From contig NZ_JADBEL010000002.1 of NCBI RefSeq assembly GCF_014873855.1, positions 75,307 to 139,306 on the forward strand: a DNA stretch of 64,000 nucleotides. The letters run 5' to 3'. The DNA is from Sporosarcina limicola. Its GTDB lineage: Bacteria; Bacillota; Bacilli; Bacillales_A; Planococcaceae. Below the pieces are notes generated by a model, which did no database searches, was not told the DNA's origin, and was given only the letters and a program-made list of their open reading frames with translations. The position numbers and the translations under genes were made by a program. Positions 46,042 to 56,386 of the stretch are shown piece after piece. Position 1 is the stretch's first letter; each line of letters begins with the position of its first letter.

Positions 46042-47442
46042 TTATAATATAAAATGTGACAAATCTTTGTTTTTTGCGATATCTTTCAGTTTTTCATCCA
46101 CATACTCAGGTGTTATTTTAATTGTAGCAGGGCCAATTTCGGCCGCTTCGTACGATAGTTCCTCGAGTAATTTCTCCAAAATTGTATGAAGTCGTCTCGC
46201 ACCAATATTTTCAGTGTTGTCGTTCACTTCAAAAGCAATTTCCCCAATTCTATAGATGGCTTCATCCGTGAAATCCAACACGATATTTTCAGTTGCCAGC
46301 AATTTTTCATATTGACGGATAAGGGAAAAGTCCGGCTCTTTCAATATGCGAACAAAATCATCCTTTGAAAGCTTCTCAAGTTCCACACGAATCGGGAAAC
46401 GCCCTTGTAGTTCAGGAATGATATCAGAAGGTTTTGCTGTGTGAAAAGCTCCTGCGGCGATAAACAATATGAAATCCGTTTTGACAGCACCATATTTGGT
46501 CGACACAGTTGAACCTTCAACGATTGGTAAAATATCCCTTTGCACACCTTCACGCGATACATCTGCCGAAGAGCCTCCGCCATTTCGGCTTGCAATCTTG
46601 TCCATCTCATCAAGAAAAATAATACCCGACTGCTCTGTCAACTCGATTGCTCGCCTTGCAATTTCGTCATGATCAATCAGTTTGTCCGCTTCTTCTGCTT
46701 CAAGTACTTTGCGGGCATCCTTCACTTTCAATTTACGTTTCATCGTCTTCTTTGGCAAGAGGGAGGACAGTGCATCTTGCATATTCGCACCCATTTGCTC
46801 AATCCCTGAACCCTGCAGAGCATCATAAATAGATGGTTGTTGAGCAGCAATTTCAACTGTAATCATTTCTTCTTCAAGTAGTCCCGCCCTAAGACTTGAT
46901 GCAATCTCAGATCGTTTCAGCTTCACTTCGGCAACTTCCGCATAATTAGGCTCTTCCTGCTCTGTCTTTTGACCGAACAGCATCTCGAATGGATTTTGAA
47001 GCCCACCCTTTTTCTGTTTTTCAGGCACAAGTAATTCGACCAGTCGTTCTTCAGCAAGTACAGCAGCTTGACCTTTCACTGCTTCCCGTTGCTCTTCCCG
47101 CACAATCCGAATGCCGGTTTCGGTCAAGTCCCTTATCATTGACTCGACATCACGACCCACATAGCCGACTTCTGTAAATTTCGTTGCTTCCACTTTTATG
47201 AACGGAGCATTGACGAGTTTAGCGATTCTTCTGGCGATTTCAGTTTTCCCAACACCAGTCGGACCCATCATTAGAATATTTTTAGGAATGATTTCACTTT
47301 TCTCCTCATCCGGAAGAAGACTCCTTCTGTACCTGTTACGGATTGCGATGGCCACTGCTCGCTTTGCATTGTCCTGACCGACAATATACCGATCAAGATG
47401 GGCTGTCAATTCCTTGGGTGTCAGTTCTTGTCTGGTTATCAT
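46042..47442 (-). CDS. hslU: ATP-dependent protease ATPase subunit HslU (ClpY)
   Basis: Hexameric AAA+ unfoldase for HslV. 466 residues from ATG 47442 (GGAGG at 7 nt). The Walker [18 protein letters not shown] is near 63, the pore motif [14 protein letters not shown] near 91, an extended I domain fills about 110-240, Walker [13 protein letters not shown] near 255, sensor 2 [20 protein letters not shown] near 395. The longer frame (47484) extends into hslV. The ATG overlaps the hslV stop by 4 nt. Confidence 0.96.
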   Translation of the reverse strand: MITRQELTPKELTAHLDRYIVGQDNAKRAVAIAIRNRYRRSLLPDEEKSEIIPKNILMMGPTGVGKTEIARRIAKLVNAPFIKVEATKFTEVGYVGRDVESMIRDLTETGIRIVREEQREAVKGQAAVLAEERLVELLVPEKQKKGGLQNPFEMLFGQKTEQEEPNYAEVAEVKLKRSEIASSLRAGLLEEEMITVEIAAQQPSIYDALQGSGIEQMGANMQDALSSLLPKKTMKRKLKVKDARKVLEAEEADKLIDHDEIARRAIELTEQSGIIFLDEMDKIASRNGGGSSADVSREGVQRDILPIVEGSTVSTKYGAVKTDFILFIAAGAFHTAKPSDIIPELQGRFPIRVELEKLSKDDFVRILKEPDFSLIRQYEKLLATENIVLDFTDEAIYRIGEIAFEVNDNTENIGARRLHTILEKLLEELSYEAAEIGPATIKITPEYVDEKLKDIAKNKDLSHFIL

Positions 47443-47981
47443 TCGAGTACCTCCACAATAATCTGATCGTTCGTGTAGACACATATTTCCGATGCCGTTT
47501 CCAGTGCTGCTCGGGCAATTTCGGTTGCGGTCAGTGAATGTCCGCTATATTTTTTCAAAGCGCGACCGGCGGCAAGCGCGTAATTGCCACCGGAACCGAT
47601 TGCGAGAACACCATCATCTGGTTCAATCACTTCACCCGTACCGGAAACAAGTAATAATCGTTCACGATCCATGACGAGTAGCATCGCCTCAAGTTTCCTT
47701 AGGATACGATCCCCACGCCATTCTTTCGCAAGTTCTACGGAAGCACGTTGAAGATTTCCGTTATACTCCGTCAATTTTGCTTCAAATAGGTCAAATAACG
47801 TAAATGCGTCCGCGACAGATCCCGCAAAACCTGCCAATACTTTGCCACCGAATAATCTTCGGACTTTTTTTGCGGTACGTTTCATGACAACTGCATTTCC
47901 AACGGTCACTTGTCCGTCACCTGACATTGCACATGAGCCGTTATGACGAATCGCGAAGATTGTCGTTGCATGGAATTCCAT
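47439..47981 (-). CDS. hslV: ATP-dependent protease proteolytic subunit HslV (ClpQ)
   Basis: Proteasome-like peptidase, 180 residues. Core motifs are [50 protein letters not shown] and the C-terminal [21 protein letters not shown] stretch. The N-terminus reads MEFHATTIF, preceded by AGGAGG 8 nt upstream; no upstream in-frame start exists. B. subtilis ClpQ has an N-terminal Ser, whereas here Glu follows Met, so the nucleophile may be Thr6 after propeptide removal. Confidence 0.96.
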   Translation of the reverse strand: MEFHATTIFAIRHNGSCAMSGDGQVTVGNAVVMKRTAKKVRRLFGGKVLAGFAGSVADAFTLFDLFEAKLTEYNGNLQRASVELAKEWRGDRILRKLEAMLLVMDRERLLLVSGTGEVIEPDDGVLAIGSGGNYALAAGRALKKYSGHSLTATEIARAALETASEICVYTNDQIIVEVLE

Positions 47982-47993
47982 CGAATCATCCTC

Positions 47994-48893
47994 CTATGCT
48001 CGCGGATGCGTATTCATATACGTTTTCCGTAGATGCTCTTTCGTTATATGTGTATAGATTTGTGTAGAAGATAAGTGACTATGTCCGAGTAATTCTTGAA
48101 CAGATCGCATGTCTGCACCACCCGCCAGCAGATGTGTTGCAAAAGAGTGGCGAATCATATGTGGGTAGATTTTCGAATGAAGGGAAGCACGCTCCATCAT
48201 CCTATTCAAAATATGTCGCACACCCCGATCGGTTAGTACGTCCCCACGTAAGTTAACAAACAGCCAGTCATGCTCCTTCTGTTTCATCAATAACGGACGG
48301 CTTTTCTCTCGGTAGTTATCGAGTGCCGTTTGTGCAAAACTTCCGAATGGGATGTAACGCTCCTTGCGCCCTTTCCCCATGACCAGTAGAATGCCAAGGT
48401 GATCATCGATATCCTGAATACGAATGGCCGTTAGTTCACTTACGCGCATGCCGGTTGCATACAATAGCTCAAGGAGTGCAAAGTCACGTAACGACTTCTT
48501 ATCTTCCCCTTCGCAAGCTGAAAATAACAACCCTAATTCCTCTTCATAAAAAAAAGCCGGAAGCCTTTCTTTCTTCTTAGGATGGTGAAGCGAACGAAAT
48601 GCCATATCGTTAATAGCATGTCTAGAATGAGCGTATTTAAAAAAAGAACGGACGGATGAGATCTTTCTTGAAATCGACGCTCTAGAAAAGCCTCTATCAT
48701 ACAACCCAGTCACATAAAGCCTCGCTTCAGGATAGGTAACCTCATTCAAATCCGTTATTCCCTCTACTTCTAAAAATACCAAAAATGCATCTACATCTTT
48801 TTCATATTCCGCAACGGTGTTAGATGAATAATTTTTCTCCAAGCGTACATACGATATGTACTCATCACGTATAACTGATGGTTGGATTAACAT
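47994..48893 (-). CDS. xerC: Tyrosine recombinase XerC (CodV)
   Basis: Site-specific recombinase that with XerD resolves chromosome dimers at dif. 299 residues: an N-terminal SAM-like core-binding domain (ISYVRLEKNYSSNTVAEYEKDVDAF) and a catalytic domain with the Arg in LYATGMRVSELTAI, the Lys-containing GKGRKERYIPF hairpin, HMIRHSFATHLL (His-x-x-Arg), LGHSHLSSTQIYTH with the nucleophilic Tyr. It leads the hslV-hslU-codY operon, as codV does in B. subtilis. A GGGGGTG SD lies 6 nt upstream. Confidence 0.95.
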   Translation of the reverse strand: MLIQPSVIRDEYISYVRLEKNYSSNTVAEYEKDVDAFLVFLEVEGITDLNEVTYPEARLYVTGLYDRGFSRASISRKISSVRSFFKYAHSRHAINDMAFRSLHHPKKKERLPAFFYEEELGLLFSACEGEDKKSLRDFALLELLYATGMRVSELTAIRIQDIDDHLGILLVMGKGRKERYIPFGSFAQTALDNYREKSRPLLMKQKEHDWLFVNLRGDVLTDRGVRHILNRMMERASLHSKIYPHMIRHSFATHLLAGGADMRSVQELLGHSHLSSTQIYTHITKEHLRKTYMNTHPRA

Positions 48894-48963
48894 TCATTTC
48901 ACCCCCAAATTGAAAAGCATCTAAATTATAGCAAAATTACAAGTCCTTTGAATAGTATTTCAC

Positions 48964-48992
48964 ATTATACGAATACCAATCAGGAATTTCAA
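48964..48992 (-). promoter_or_regulatory. SigA-type promoter for xerC-hslVU-codY
   Basis: On the minus strand TTGAAA (48987-48992) and a perfect TATAAT (48964-48969) are separated by exactly 17 nt. Start would be near 48957, about 65 nt before the xerC ATG. One of the best promoter matches in the window. Confidence 0.75.
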
Positions 48993-49212
48993 TTTACAAT
49001 AACCGTAAAATGGCGACTAATTTGGAAATTCAAAAGTCATCCACGATTCACTATACAGTACACGATGATCATCCTGCAACTTATCAATGCATAGAAGTCA
49101 GACTTCTAACCATCAATTCATTATTTCGTCACATTTTGTACATACAATCAAATATGTCTCGGCGTATTTGTACCCTGATTCAAGTAAGAGAGTTAGCCAG
49201 CGTTCTGCAGTA

Positions 49213-49248
49213 TTCAACAGGGGTTTGAATCCGCACTGAATTGTCTAC
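49213..49248 (+). repeat. Dispersed intergenic repeat, copy B
   Basis: Matches 11682-11717 at 30 of 36 positions in the same orientation, ending in TGAATTGTCTAC. It is followed by an 11-bp inverted repeat. Both copies lie in intergenic DNA of otherwise compact gene clusters. Confidence 0.6.
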
Positions 49249-49255
49249 CCACTTT

Positions 49256-49295
49256 GCATTCATCTCACCACTATATGGAAGTTGGAGATGAATGC
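49256..49295. repeat. 11-bp inverted repeat next to repeat copy B
   Basis: GCATTCATCTC (49256-49266) and GAGATGAATGC (49285-49295) are perfect inverted repeats around an 18-nt loop that contains a further CCA/TGG pairing. Probably part of the same element as copy B. No U tract adjoins it. Confidence 0.7.
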
Positions 49296-49361
49296 CGAAT
49301 GCAGATAAAAAGAAGCCCGGAATATTACTTCCAAACTCCCCTTCCATTCGTTCACTATTTT

Positions 49362-50672
49362 TCAATACGAAACGATTGGTAGAAACTTTTCGATTGCTTT
49401 CAATGCACGTTCTGCATGTTTTTCCGAACGCTCAAGCTTTGACTTCACGCGTTCCCCAAGATCTGGGAACAGACCGAAATTGATGTTCATCGGTTGGAAG
49501 TTCGCAGGATTAGCTTCTGTAATATACCTTGCCATGCTTCCAAGTGCCGTTTCATTCGGAAAAAGGAAAGGCTCTTTGCCAAGTGCAAGATTGGCAGCAT
49601 TTACTCCTGCTATGAGTCCACTGCCCGCCGATTCGACGTAACCCTCAACGCCGGTCATCTGTCCTGCGAAAAAAATGTTACGGTTTGCTTTCAACTGGTA
49701 GGTCGCATCAAGGACACGCGGCGAATTAATGAACGTATTTCGGTGCATCACACCGTATCGAACAATTTCGACGTTTTCAAGACCAGGAATTAGACTAATG
49801 ACTTCCTTTTGCGCTCCCCACTTCATATGTGTCTGGAAACCGACTAGATTATACAATGTTCCAGCCGCATCGTCCTGGCGGAGTTGAACGACTGCTCTAG
49901 GACGTTTACCAGTTCTAGGATCTTCCAACCCGACCGGTTTCAATGCACCAAACAAGAGTGTTTTTTCACCACGTTGCGCGATTACTTCAACTGGCATGCA
50001 ACCCTCAAAATAAATCTCTTTTTCAAATTCTTTTAGCGGCGCGACTTCCGCCGCGATAAGTGCTTCGTAAAAACGCTTAAACTCTTCGGCATTCATCGGG
50101 CAGTTTAAATAAGCTGCCTCCCCTTTGTTGTAGCGGGATTTCAAATACACTTTATCCATATCAATTGAATCTTTTTCAATGATTGGCGCCGCAGCATCAT
50201 AAAAGTATAAATAGTCTTCGCCAGTCAGTTTACGAATCTGCTCCGCCAGTGCCGGTGATGTTAACGGACCTGTCGCGATGATCATGATGCCCTCCGGAAG
50301 TTCCGTCACCTCCTCGTTGACGATTTCAATAAGTGGATGATTGCGAATCATATCCGTCACCTTATCGGCGAACTCATGACGGTCTACCGCCAAAGCGCCA
50401 CCAGCAGGAACCGCACAAGCGTCTGCTGCGCCAATAATGAGGGAACCCAGTCTCCTCATCTCTTCCTTTATCACTCCGACTGCGTTGGTTAAGTTGTTCG
50501 CACGTAATGAGTTACTACAGACGAGCTCTGCAAACTTGTCTGTATGATGGGCTGGCGTCTGTTTTACAGGCCTCATTTCATAAAGCCGGACATTCACCCC
50601 ACGGTTAGCTATCTGCCACGCAGCCTCGCTTCCCGCGAGCCCTGCACCTATGACATTTACGATGGATGTCAT
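49362..50672 (-). CDS. trmFO: Methylenetetrahydrofolate-tRNA-(uracil-5-)-methyltransferase TrmFO
   Basis: FAD- and folate-dependent enzyme making m5U54 in the tRNA T-loop; the Gram-positive replacement for TrmA. 436 residues. FAD fold [40 protein letters not shown] at the N-terminus, [29 protein letters not shown] and [16 protein letters not shown] are family-specific; the C-terminal [26 protein letters not shown] binds FAD. It lies 26 nt after topA. Confidence 0.97.
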   Translation of the reverse strand: MTSIVNVIGAGLAGSEAAWQIANRGVNVRLYEMRPVKQTPAHHTDKFAELVCSNSLRANNLTNAVGVIKEEMRRLGSLIIGAADACAVPAGGALAVDRHEFADKVTDMIRNHPLIEIVNEEVTELPEGIMIIATGPLTSPALAEQIRKLTGEDYLYFYDAAAPIIEKDSIDMDKVYLKSRYNKGEAAYLNCPMNAEEFKRFYEALIAAEVAPLKEFEKEIYFEGCMPVEVIAQRGEKTLLFGALKPVGLEDPRTGKRPRAVVQLRQDDAAGTLYNLVGFQTHMKWGAQKEVISLIPGLENVEIVRYGVMHRNTFINSPRVLDATYQLKANRNIFFAGQMTGVEGYVESAGSGLIAGVNAANLALGKEPFLFPNETALGSMARYITEANPANFQPMNINFGLFPDLGERVKSKLERSEKHAERALKAIEKFLPIVSY

Positions 50673-50698
50673 TCTGTCACCCTTTTCTTTGAAGTATA

Positions 50699-52771
50699 TT
50701 ATTGTGTATCCTCTTTATAGTCACATTCCGTACAATTGACTTGTACACCTTTTTTCAATTTCTTTTCTACTAATGACTTATCACACTTCGGACATGGCCT
50801 GGAGATTGGTTTATCCCAAGAAACATAATCGCATTCCGGGTATTGATCACAGCCATAGAAGATGCGTTTCGTTTTACTCTTCCGTTCAACGACCTGTCCT
50901 TCTTTACACTTCGGACATGTAACGCCGATTGGCTTGATGATTGCTTTTGTATTGCGACACTCAGGGAAATTTGAGCAAGCCATGAATTTTCCATATCTAC
51001 CCAACTTGAATACCATAGGAGATCCGCATTTTTCACAATCTTCACCGGCAGGTTCATCTTTTATTTCGATTTTTTCCATTTCAGCATCCGCGATCTGTAC
51101 ATGTTTCTCAAAATCCCGATAGAATTCGTCGATGATTGTTACCCACTTCACATTGCCTTCTTCGACATTATCAAGTCCCCGTTCCATATGTGCAGTGAAT
51201 TCAACATCAATGATATCTTGAAAATATTCATTCACTGCTTGGTGGACAATTCCTCCAAGCTCTGTTGGAATAAATCTTTTCGCATCAAGTGTCACATAGC
51301 CACGCTTTTGGATTGTATCCAATGTTGGCGCATATGTTGAAGGTCGACCGATTCCAAGTTCCTCGAGCGTTTTCACCAATCTCGCTTCCGAATACCTTGG
51401 CGGTGGTTGCGTAAAATGCTGTTTCGGATCGATATCGCTATAATTCACACGTTCCCCTTCTTCGAGCGGAGGAAGGATGCGATCTTTTTCTTCTTCTTTA
51501 TCGTCATCGCCTTCAACATACACTTTCATAAATCCTTGGAATTTCACTTGCGAACCTGTCGCCCTGAACCGGACATCCCCATTCACTAGATCGACCGTTA
51601 CCGTATCAAGTACCGCTGGAGCCATCTGACTGGCTACAAACCGTTCCCAAATGAGCTTGTACAGACGCAGTTGGTCACGCGATAATACCGTTTTCATAAC
51701 GGATGGCGGACGCATAACAGATGTTGGTCGTACCGCTTCATGCGCGTCCTGTGTTTTGGTCGTTTCTTTCTTTACGGCTTTCGAAGTGGCAACGTATTCC
51801 TTGCCATACATCGATTCGATAAACGAATGCGCTTCCGTTTTAGCAGTATCGGAAATTCTTGTTGAGTCCGTTCTCATATAAGTGATGAGACCGACACTAC
51901 CTTCTTTTCCGAGGTTGATCCCTTCATAGAGCTGTTGCGCGAGCATCATAGTCTTTCTCGCCCTGAAGTTCAACTTTCGGGCCGCTTCCTGTTGTAGTGA
52001 AGACGTTGTAAACGGCAGTGCCGGATTTCTTTTACGCTCTTTTTTCACAACGCTTGCAATTTCGAATTCGTCTCCGTCCAGTTGGCTGAGAATTCCATCC
52101 ACCTGTTTTTTATCCGTCAGTTTCACTTTTTTCTTTGCGTCTCCATAAAATGCTGCTTCGAAGGTTTGTTGACCTTTTTTAAATTGGCCCACTATGCTCC
52201 AGTACTCTTCAGGGACGAATGAATTGATTTCAACTTCTCGGTCAATAATCAGACGCAATGCCACGGATTGGACGCGTCCTGCGGAAAGGCCCTTCTTCAC
52301 TTTTTTCCAAAGAATCGGACTGATGTTATAGCCCACAAGCCGGTCAAGTATTCGACGCGCCTGTTGCGCATCGACCAAGTCCATATTTATTGGCCTTGGA
52401 TTTTTAAAGGATTCCTTAATAGCATCCTTCGTGATTTCATTGAAGACTACACGGCAATCCGATTCGATATCCACACCCAACTGGTGCGCAAGATGCCATG
52501 CAATCGCTTCCCCTTCTCTGTCAGGGTCAGCCGCGAGAAAGATTTTTTTTGCTTTTTTTGCTTCTTTCTTCAAGTCTTGAAGAATTGGACCTTTGCCGCG
52601 AATCGTAATGTATTTCGGTTCATAATTATTTTCGGTATCTACGCCCATCTGACTACGTGGAAGATCGCGTAAGTGACCAAGTGATGCCCGCACTTTATAT
52701 TTTTTCCCGAGATAACGCTCGATCGTTTTTGCCTTTGCAGGAGATTCTACAATTACTAAGTAATCTGCCAT
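50699..52771 (-). CDS. topA: DNA topoisomerase I
   Basis: Type IA topoisomerase that relaxes negative supercoils. 690 residues. Toprim domain [25 protein letters not shown] and [15 protein letters not shown] (about 80); the active Tyr is in [14 protein letters not shown] (about 297). Three C-terminal zinc-finger-like Cys sets follow: [35 protein letters not shown] to CDQYPEC, and CPKCDKS to CTEC. It has its own promoter-like sequence upstream. Confidence 0.97.
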   Translation of the reverse strand: MADYLVIVESPAKAKTIERYLGKKYKVRASLGHLRDLPRSQMGVDTENNYEPKYITIRGKGPILQDLKKEAKKAKKIFLAADPDREGEAIAWHLAHQLGVDIESDCRVVFNEITKDAIKESFKNPRPINMDLVDAQQARRILDRLVGYNISPILWKKVKKGLSAGRVQSVALRLIIDREVEINSFVPEEYWSIVGQFKKGQQTFEAAFYGDAKKKVKLTDKKQVDGILSQLDGDEFEIASVVKKERKRNPALPFTTSSLQQEAARKLNFRARKTMMLAQQLYEGINLGKEGSVGLITYMRTDSTRISDTAKTEAHSFIESMYGKEYVATSKAVKKETTKTQDAHEAVRPTSVMRPPSVMKTVLSRDQLRLYKLIWERFVASQMAPAVLDTVTVDLVNGDVRFRATGSQVKFQGFMKVYVEGDDDKEEEKDRILPPLEEGERVNYSDIDPKQHFTQPPPRYSEARLVKTLEELGIGRPSTYAPTLDTIQKRGYVTLDAKRFIPTELGGIVHQAVNEYFQDIIDVEFTAHMERGLDNVEEGNVKWVTIIDEFYRDFEKHVQIADAEMEKIEIKDEPAGEDCEKCGSPMVFKLGRYGKFMACSNFPECRNTKAIIKPIGVTCPKCKEGQVVERKSKTKRIFYGCDQYPECDYVSWDKPISRPCPKCDKSLVEKKLKKGVQVNCTECDYKEDTQ

Positions 52772-52888
52772 TAAGTGTTTTCCTCCTTAAAGAGGTTCCA
52801 TATATTTATTCGTCAAAAGAGGTTGTTCAAAGGGTAGAAACGCAACCATCTCTCCGAACAAGGACTCAAAAGAATATCTGTTGCAAAA

Positions 52889-52916
52889 TGTATAACAGAT
52901 TTGATTTTTTTGCAAA
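52889..52916 (-). promoter_or_regulatory. Candidate promoter for topA
   Basis: On the minus strand TTTGCA (52911-52916) and TATACA (52889-52894), 16 nt apart, with a TGt extended -10. It lies about 118 nt upstream of topA. topA promoters are often supercoiling-sensitive, which cannot be seen here. Confidence 0.5.
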
Positions 52917-52940
52917 TATTTCAACAAGACTAGTTCATAC

Positions 52941-53828
52941 TTATCTATCAGAAACAAGTAATCCAACGATTTGAAAACCGTTCCAAACCGGCTTTGCACC
53001 TTCTTCTATTAGCTTGTTCGGTCCTGCTGACAGAGTCGAAGTGATTGGGCCAGGAACAGCAAAGATATCTTTTCCGTGATCGAGTGCATGTTCAACTGTA
53101 CTCATTGTTCCGCTTTTGTCTGCCGATTCAGTGACAACAACCGCATTGGACAAACCGCTAATGATACGGTTGCGCATTGGAAAAGTCCAACGTTCGGGCT
53201 TTACATATGGCGGATACTCGGTAAGAAGTAAGTGATTTTTTGCAATTTCATCTGCCAGCTGCTGATTTTCTTTCGGATAAAGATGAAATAACCCATGCCC
53301 AAGGACGGCGATTGTTTTTCCTCCAATTTCAAGTGTAGCTTCATGTGCCATCGTGTCAGCGCCTTTCGCAAGTCCAGATACGATGATAGCACCATTTTCC
53401 ACTAGCGGAGGAACGATAAGTGACATGGCCTGCTTTGAATAAATTGTCGCTTTTCGGGAACCAATAATCGCTATTTTAAACTCATTGTTGAGGTACGTGA
53501 AATCGCCTTTCGTATACAGGACGGCTGGCGGATCAATAAGATTTCGTAAATGTTCAGGATAAAGGGGGTTTGTGAACGGGATTGGGGTGATTGCATGCCG
53601 TTCATATAATTCTTCGTATGGGGTGGTGGAGTTACGGATCAAATTTTCCTTAAGTCGATTCGCCTTTTGTACTGTGATTTTCAGTATTTCGGCGAATTCA
53701 GTTGCTCGGTACGTGAATAGCTTTTCGAGATTGGGGTCTGTCTCGTAAAGCCTTTTCAATCTGTTCCACGGTACCGGAAATACATAATGAAGCGCTAACA
53801 ACCGTTTTTCTGCATCTGTCATTTCCAT
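52941..53828 (-). CDS. dprA: DNA processing protein DprA (Smf)
   Basis: Loads RecA on incoming single strands in transformation. 295 residues from ATG 53828 (AGGAGG at 6 nt); the longer frame to 53891 runs into the sucD terminator. The Rossmann-like core has KIAIIGSRKATIYSKQAMSLIVPPLVENGAIIVSGLAKGADTMAHEATLE and IAVLGHGLFHLYPKENQQLADEI, then PMRNRIISGLSNAVVVTES. An N-terminal SAM-like region is present; the C-terminal winged helix found in some DprA proteins is not obvious. Confidence 0.95.
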   Translation of the reverse strand: MEMTDAEKRLLALHYVFPVPWNRLKRLYETDPNLEKLFTYRATEFAEILKITVQKANRLKENLIRNSTTPYEELYERHAITPIPFTNPLYPEHLRNLIDPPAVLYTKGDFTYLNNEFKIAIIGSRKATIYSKQAMSLIVPPLVENGAIIVSGLAKGADTMAHEATLEIGGKTIAVLGHGLFHLYPKENQQLADEIAKNHLLLTEYPPYVKPERWTFPMRNRIISGLSNAVVVTESADKSGTMSTVEHALDHGKDIFAVPGPITSTLSAGPNKLIEEGAKPVWNGFQIVGLLVSDR

Positions 53829-53847
53829 CGAAGTCCTCCTTTTTGAT

Positions 53848-53885
53848 AAAAAAAAGATGCAACGCGTCAAATGACACGCTACATC
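53848..53885 (-). terminator. Intrinsic terminator of sucCD
   Basis: A 14-bp stem (53856-53869 with 53872-53885), including three G-U pairs when read as minus-strand RNA, with a 2-nt closing loop. It is followed by eight T residues. It starts 7 nt past the sucD stop. Confidence 0.9.
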
Positions 53886-53892
53886 CTCCATA

Positions 53893-54795
<903 letters not shown>

Positions 54796-54813
54796 GGTTT
54801 GTCCCTGCCTTTC

Positions 54814-55974
54814 TTAGCCTACGAGTTCAACAATCTTTTGTGCACCGTCTGCCATTGTATCGGCAGCGATGATGTTCAATCCTGATTCATTCAATAGAGC
54901 TTTACCTTTGTCTACATTTGTACCTTCTAAACGTACGACAAGTGGTACTTGAAGGCCGACTTCTTTTGAAGCGACGATTACGCCCTGTGCGATGACGTCA
55001 CATTTCATGATACCACCAAAAATGTTGACGAAAATCCCTTTGACGTTTTTATCTGAAAGGATGATTTTGAACGCTTCTGTAACTTTCTCAGCTGTTGCAC
55101 TACCTCCAACATCAAGGAAGTTGGCAGGTGATCCGCCGTAGTAGTTGATTGTATCCATCGTAGCCATCGCAAGACCTGCACCGTTAACCATGCAACCAAT
55201 ATTTCCGTCAAGGGAAATGTAGCTTAAGTCATACTTCGAAGCTTCAATTTCTTTTGCATCTTCTTCATCGTAATCACGAAGTGCCATGATGTCTTTGTGA
55301 CGGTAAAGCGCACTGTCGTCAAAGTTGAATTTCGCATCTAGTGCAAGTACGTCGTCCCCTGCCGTTACAACAAGTGGATTAATTTCAACAATCGATGCAT
55401 CTTTTTCTACGAATACTTGATACAGTCCAAGCATAAATTTCGCTGCTTTGTTTACAAGATGTGCAGGAATATTCATTTTGAAAGCCATTCGGCGTGCTTG
55501 GAAACCAGTCAAACCGGCAACTGGGTCAATGACTTCTTTGAATATCTTTTCAGGTGTCGCTTCCGCAACTTCCTCGATGTCCATTCCGCCTTCTTCAGAA
55601 CCCATAAGTGTTACACGGTCTGTTGCACTGTCAAGGACAAGTCCTAGGTAATATTCTTTCTTAATGTCAGAACCTTCTTCGATAAGAAGACGTTTGATTT
55701 CTTTACCTTCAGGACCTGTTTGATGTGTGACAAGTGTTTTACCAATCAATTCTTTTGCATATGCACGCACTTCATCAAGATTTTTAGCAATCTTGACGCC
55801 GCCCGCTTTACCACGGCCACCCGCGTGGATTTGTGCTTTAACAACGATGACGTCTGTTCCAAGCTCCTTAGCCGCTTTAACCGCTTCTTCCGGAGAAAAA
55901 GCGACGAGGCCGTTCGACACAGCTACACCATATTCCCTAAGTAGCTGTTTGCCTTGATATTCATGGATATTCAT
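54814..55974 (-). CDS. sucC: Succinyl-CoA synthetase beta subunit
   Basis: 386-residue ATP-grasp subunit. [19 protein letters not shown] at the start, [26 protein letters not shown] for nucleotide binding, IEINPLVV (metal ligands, about 200), and [18 protein letters not shown] plus [17 protein letters not shown] towards the C-terminus. GGAGG SD about 8 nt from the ATG. First gene of the sucCD pair, with its own promoter. Confidence 0.97.
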   Translation of the reverse strand: MNIHEYQGKQLLREYGVAVSNGLVAFSPEEAVKAAKELGTDVIVVKAQIHAGGRGKAGGVKIAKNLDEVRAYAKELIGKTLVTHQTGPEGKEIKRLLIEEGSDIKKEYYLGLVLDSATDRVTLMGSEEGGMDIEEVAEATPEKIFKEVIDPVAGLTGFQARRMAFKMNIPAHLVNKAAKFMLGLYQVFVEKDASIVEINPLVVTAGDDVLALDAKFNFDDSALYRHKDIMALRDYDEEDAKEIEASKYDLSYISLDGNIGCMVNGAGLAMATMDTINYYGGSPANFLDVGGSATAEKVTEAFKIILSDKNVKGIFVNIFGGIMKCDVIAQGVIVASKEVGLQVPLVVRLEGTNVDKGKALLNESGLNIIAADTMADGAQKIVELVG

Positions 55975-56022
55975 CTTACATCCTCCATTCGAACTTACAT
56001 CTCATAATTTACTGCCTTATCT

Positions 56023-56051
56023 ATTGTAGTAAACATGTCAAACAATGTCCA
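56023..56051 (-). promoter_or_regulatory. SigA-type promoter for sucCD
   Basis: On the minus strand TGGACA (56046-56051) and TACAAT (56023-56028) are 17 nt apart, each five of six to consensus, about 50 nt upstream of the sucC ATG. A TTGACA just inside the spacer lacks a properly spaced -10. Confidence 0.65.
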
Positions 56052-56095
56052 CAATTGTATGCTGAATGTAGAAATTTGTCGAAAAAAAGTCAAGT

Positions 56096-56386
56096 CTATA
56101 ATCTCTTTTTCAGTCCATGCTCTCGATCAAGTTGGTAAATGTATGCAAAAACCTCCGATACTGCCTTGTACAACTCGTCGGGAATTGACTCGTTCAAATT
56201 CAGCTGCCCTAATATTTCTACAAGACTTGGATCTTCTTGGATTGGAACATCATTTGCTCTCGCTTTTTCCAAAATATTTTCTGCGATTTTCCCTTTCCCT
56301 TTTGCCACTACTTTCGGGGCTTCGGCTAAATTAGGCTCGTAAGAAAGGGCGACCGCTTCTTTTCGGATATGTCGTTTATCGTTCAT
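56096..56386 (-). CDS. ylqH: YlqH-like protein, free FlhB C-terminal domain homologue
   Basis: 96 residues that resemble the cytoplasmic domain of FlhB/YscU after the NPTH cleavage site: VALSYEPNLAEAPKVVAKGKGKIAENILEKARANDVPIQEDPSLVEILGQLNLNESIPDELYKAVSEVFAYIYQLDREHG. It lacks the NPTH motif and membrane helices, so it should be soluble. The start overlaps the FliK-like gene by 4 nt (ATGA). B. subtilis has the homologue ylqH at the same place. Function is unknown; a role in export switching is inference. Confidence 0.88.
   Translation of the reverse strand: MNDKRHIRKEAVALSYEPNLAEAPKVVAKGKGKIAENILEKARANDVPIQEDPSLVEILGQLNLNESIPDELYKAVSEVFAYIYQLDREHGLKKRL

Larger units (their letters stand above)
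48894..49361. other. Intergenic region between trmFO and xerC
   Basis: 468 bp without a convincing gene. It holds a strong SigA promoter for xerC (48964-48992), a second TATAAT at 48925-48930, the dispersed repeat copy B, and an 11-bp inverted repeat. Between about 49000 and 49190 nothing is recognised. Near 49310 a weak stem followed by T residues on the minus strand could end trmFO transcripts, but pairing is imperfect. Short frames on both strands lack SD sequences and codon character. Confidence 0.6.

Noticed and set aside
49010..49228. 72-aa plus-strand reading frame in the trmFO-xerC gap
   Set aside because: No SD, no recognisable domain, and it runs into the dispersed repeat; probably chance.
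49180..49365. 61-aa minus-strand frame after trmFO
   Set aside because: It spans the repeat and inverted repeat, overlaps the trmFO stop and has no family features.
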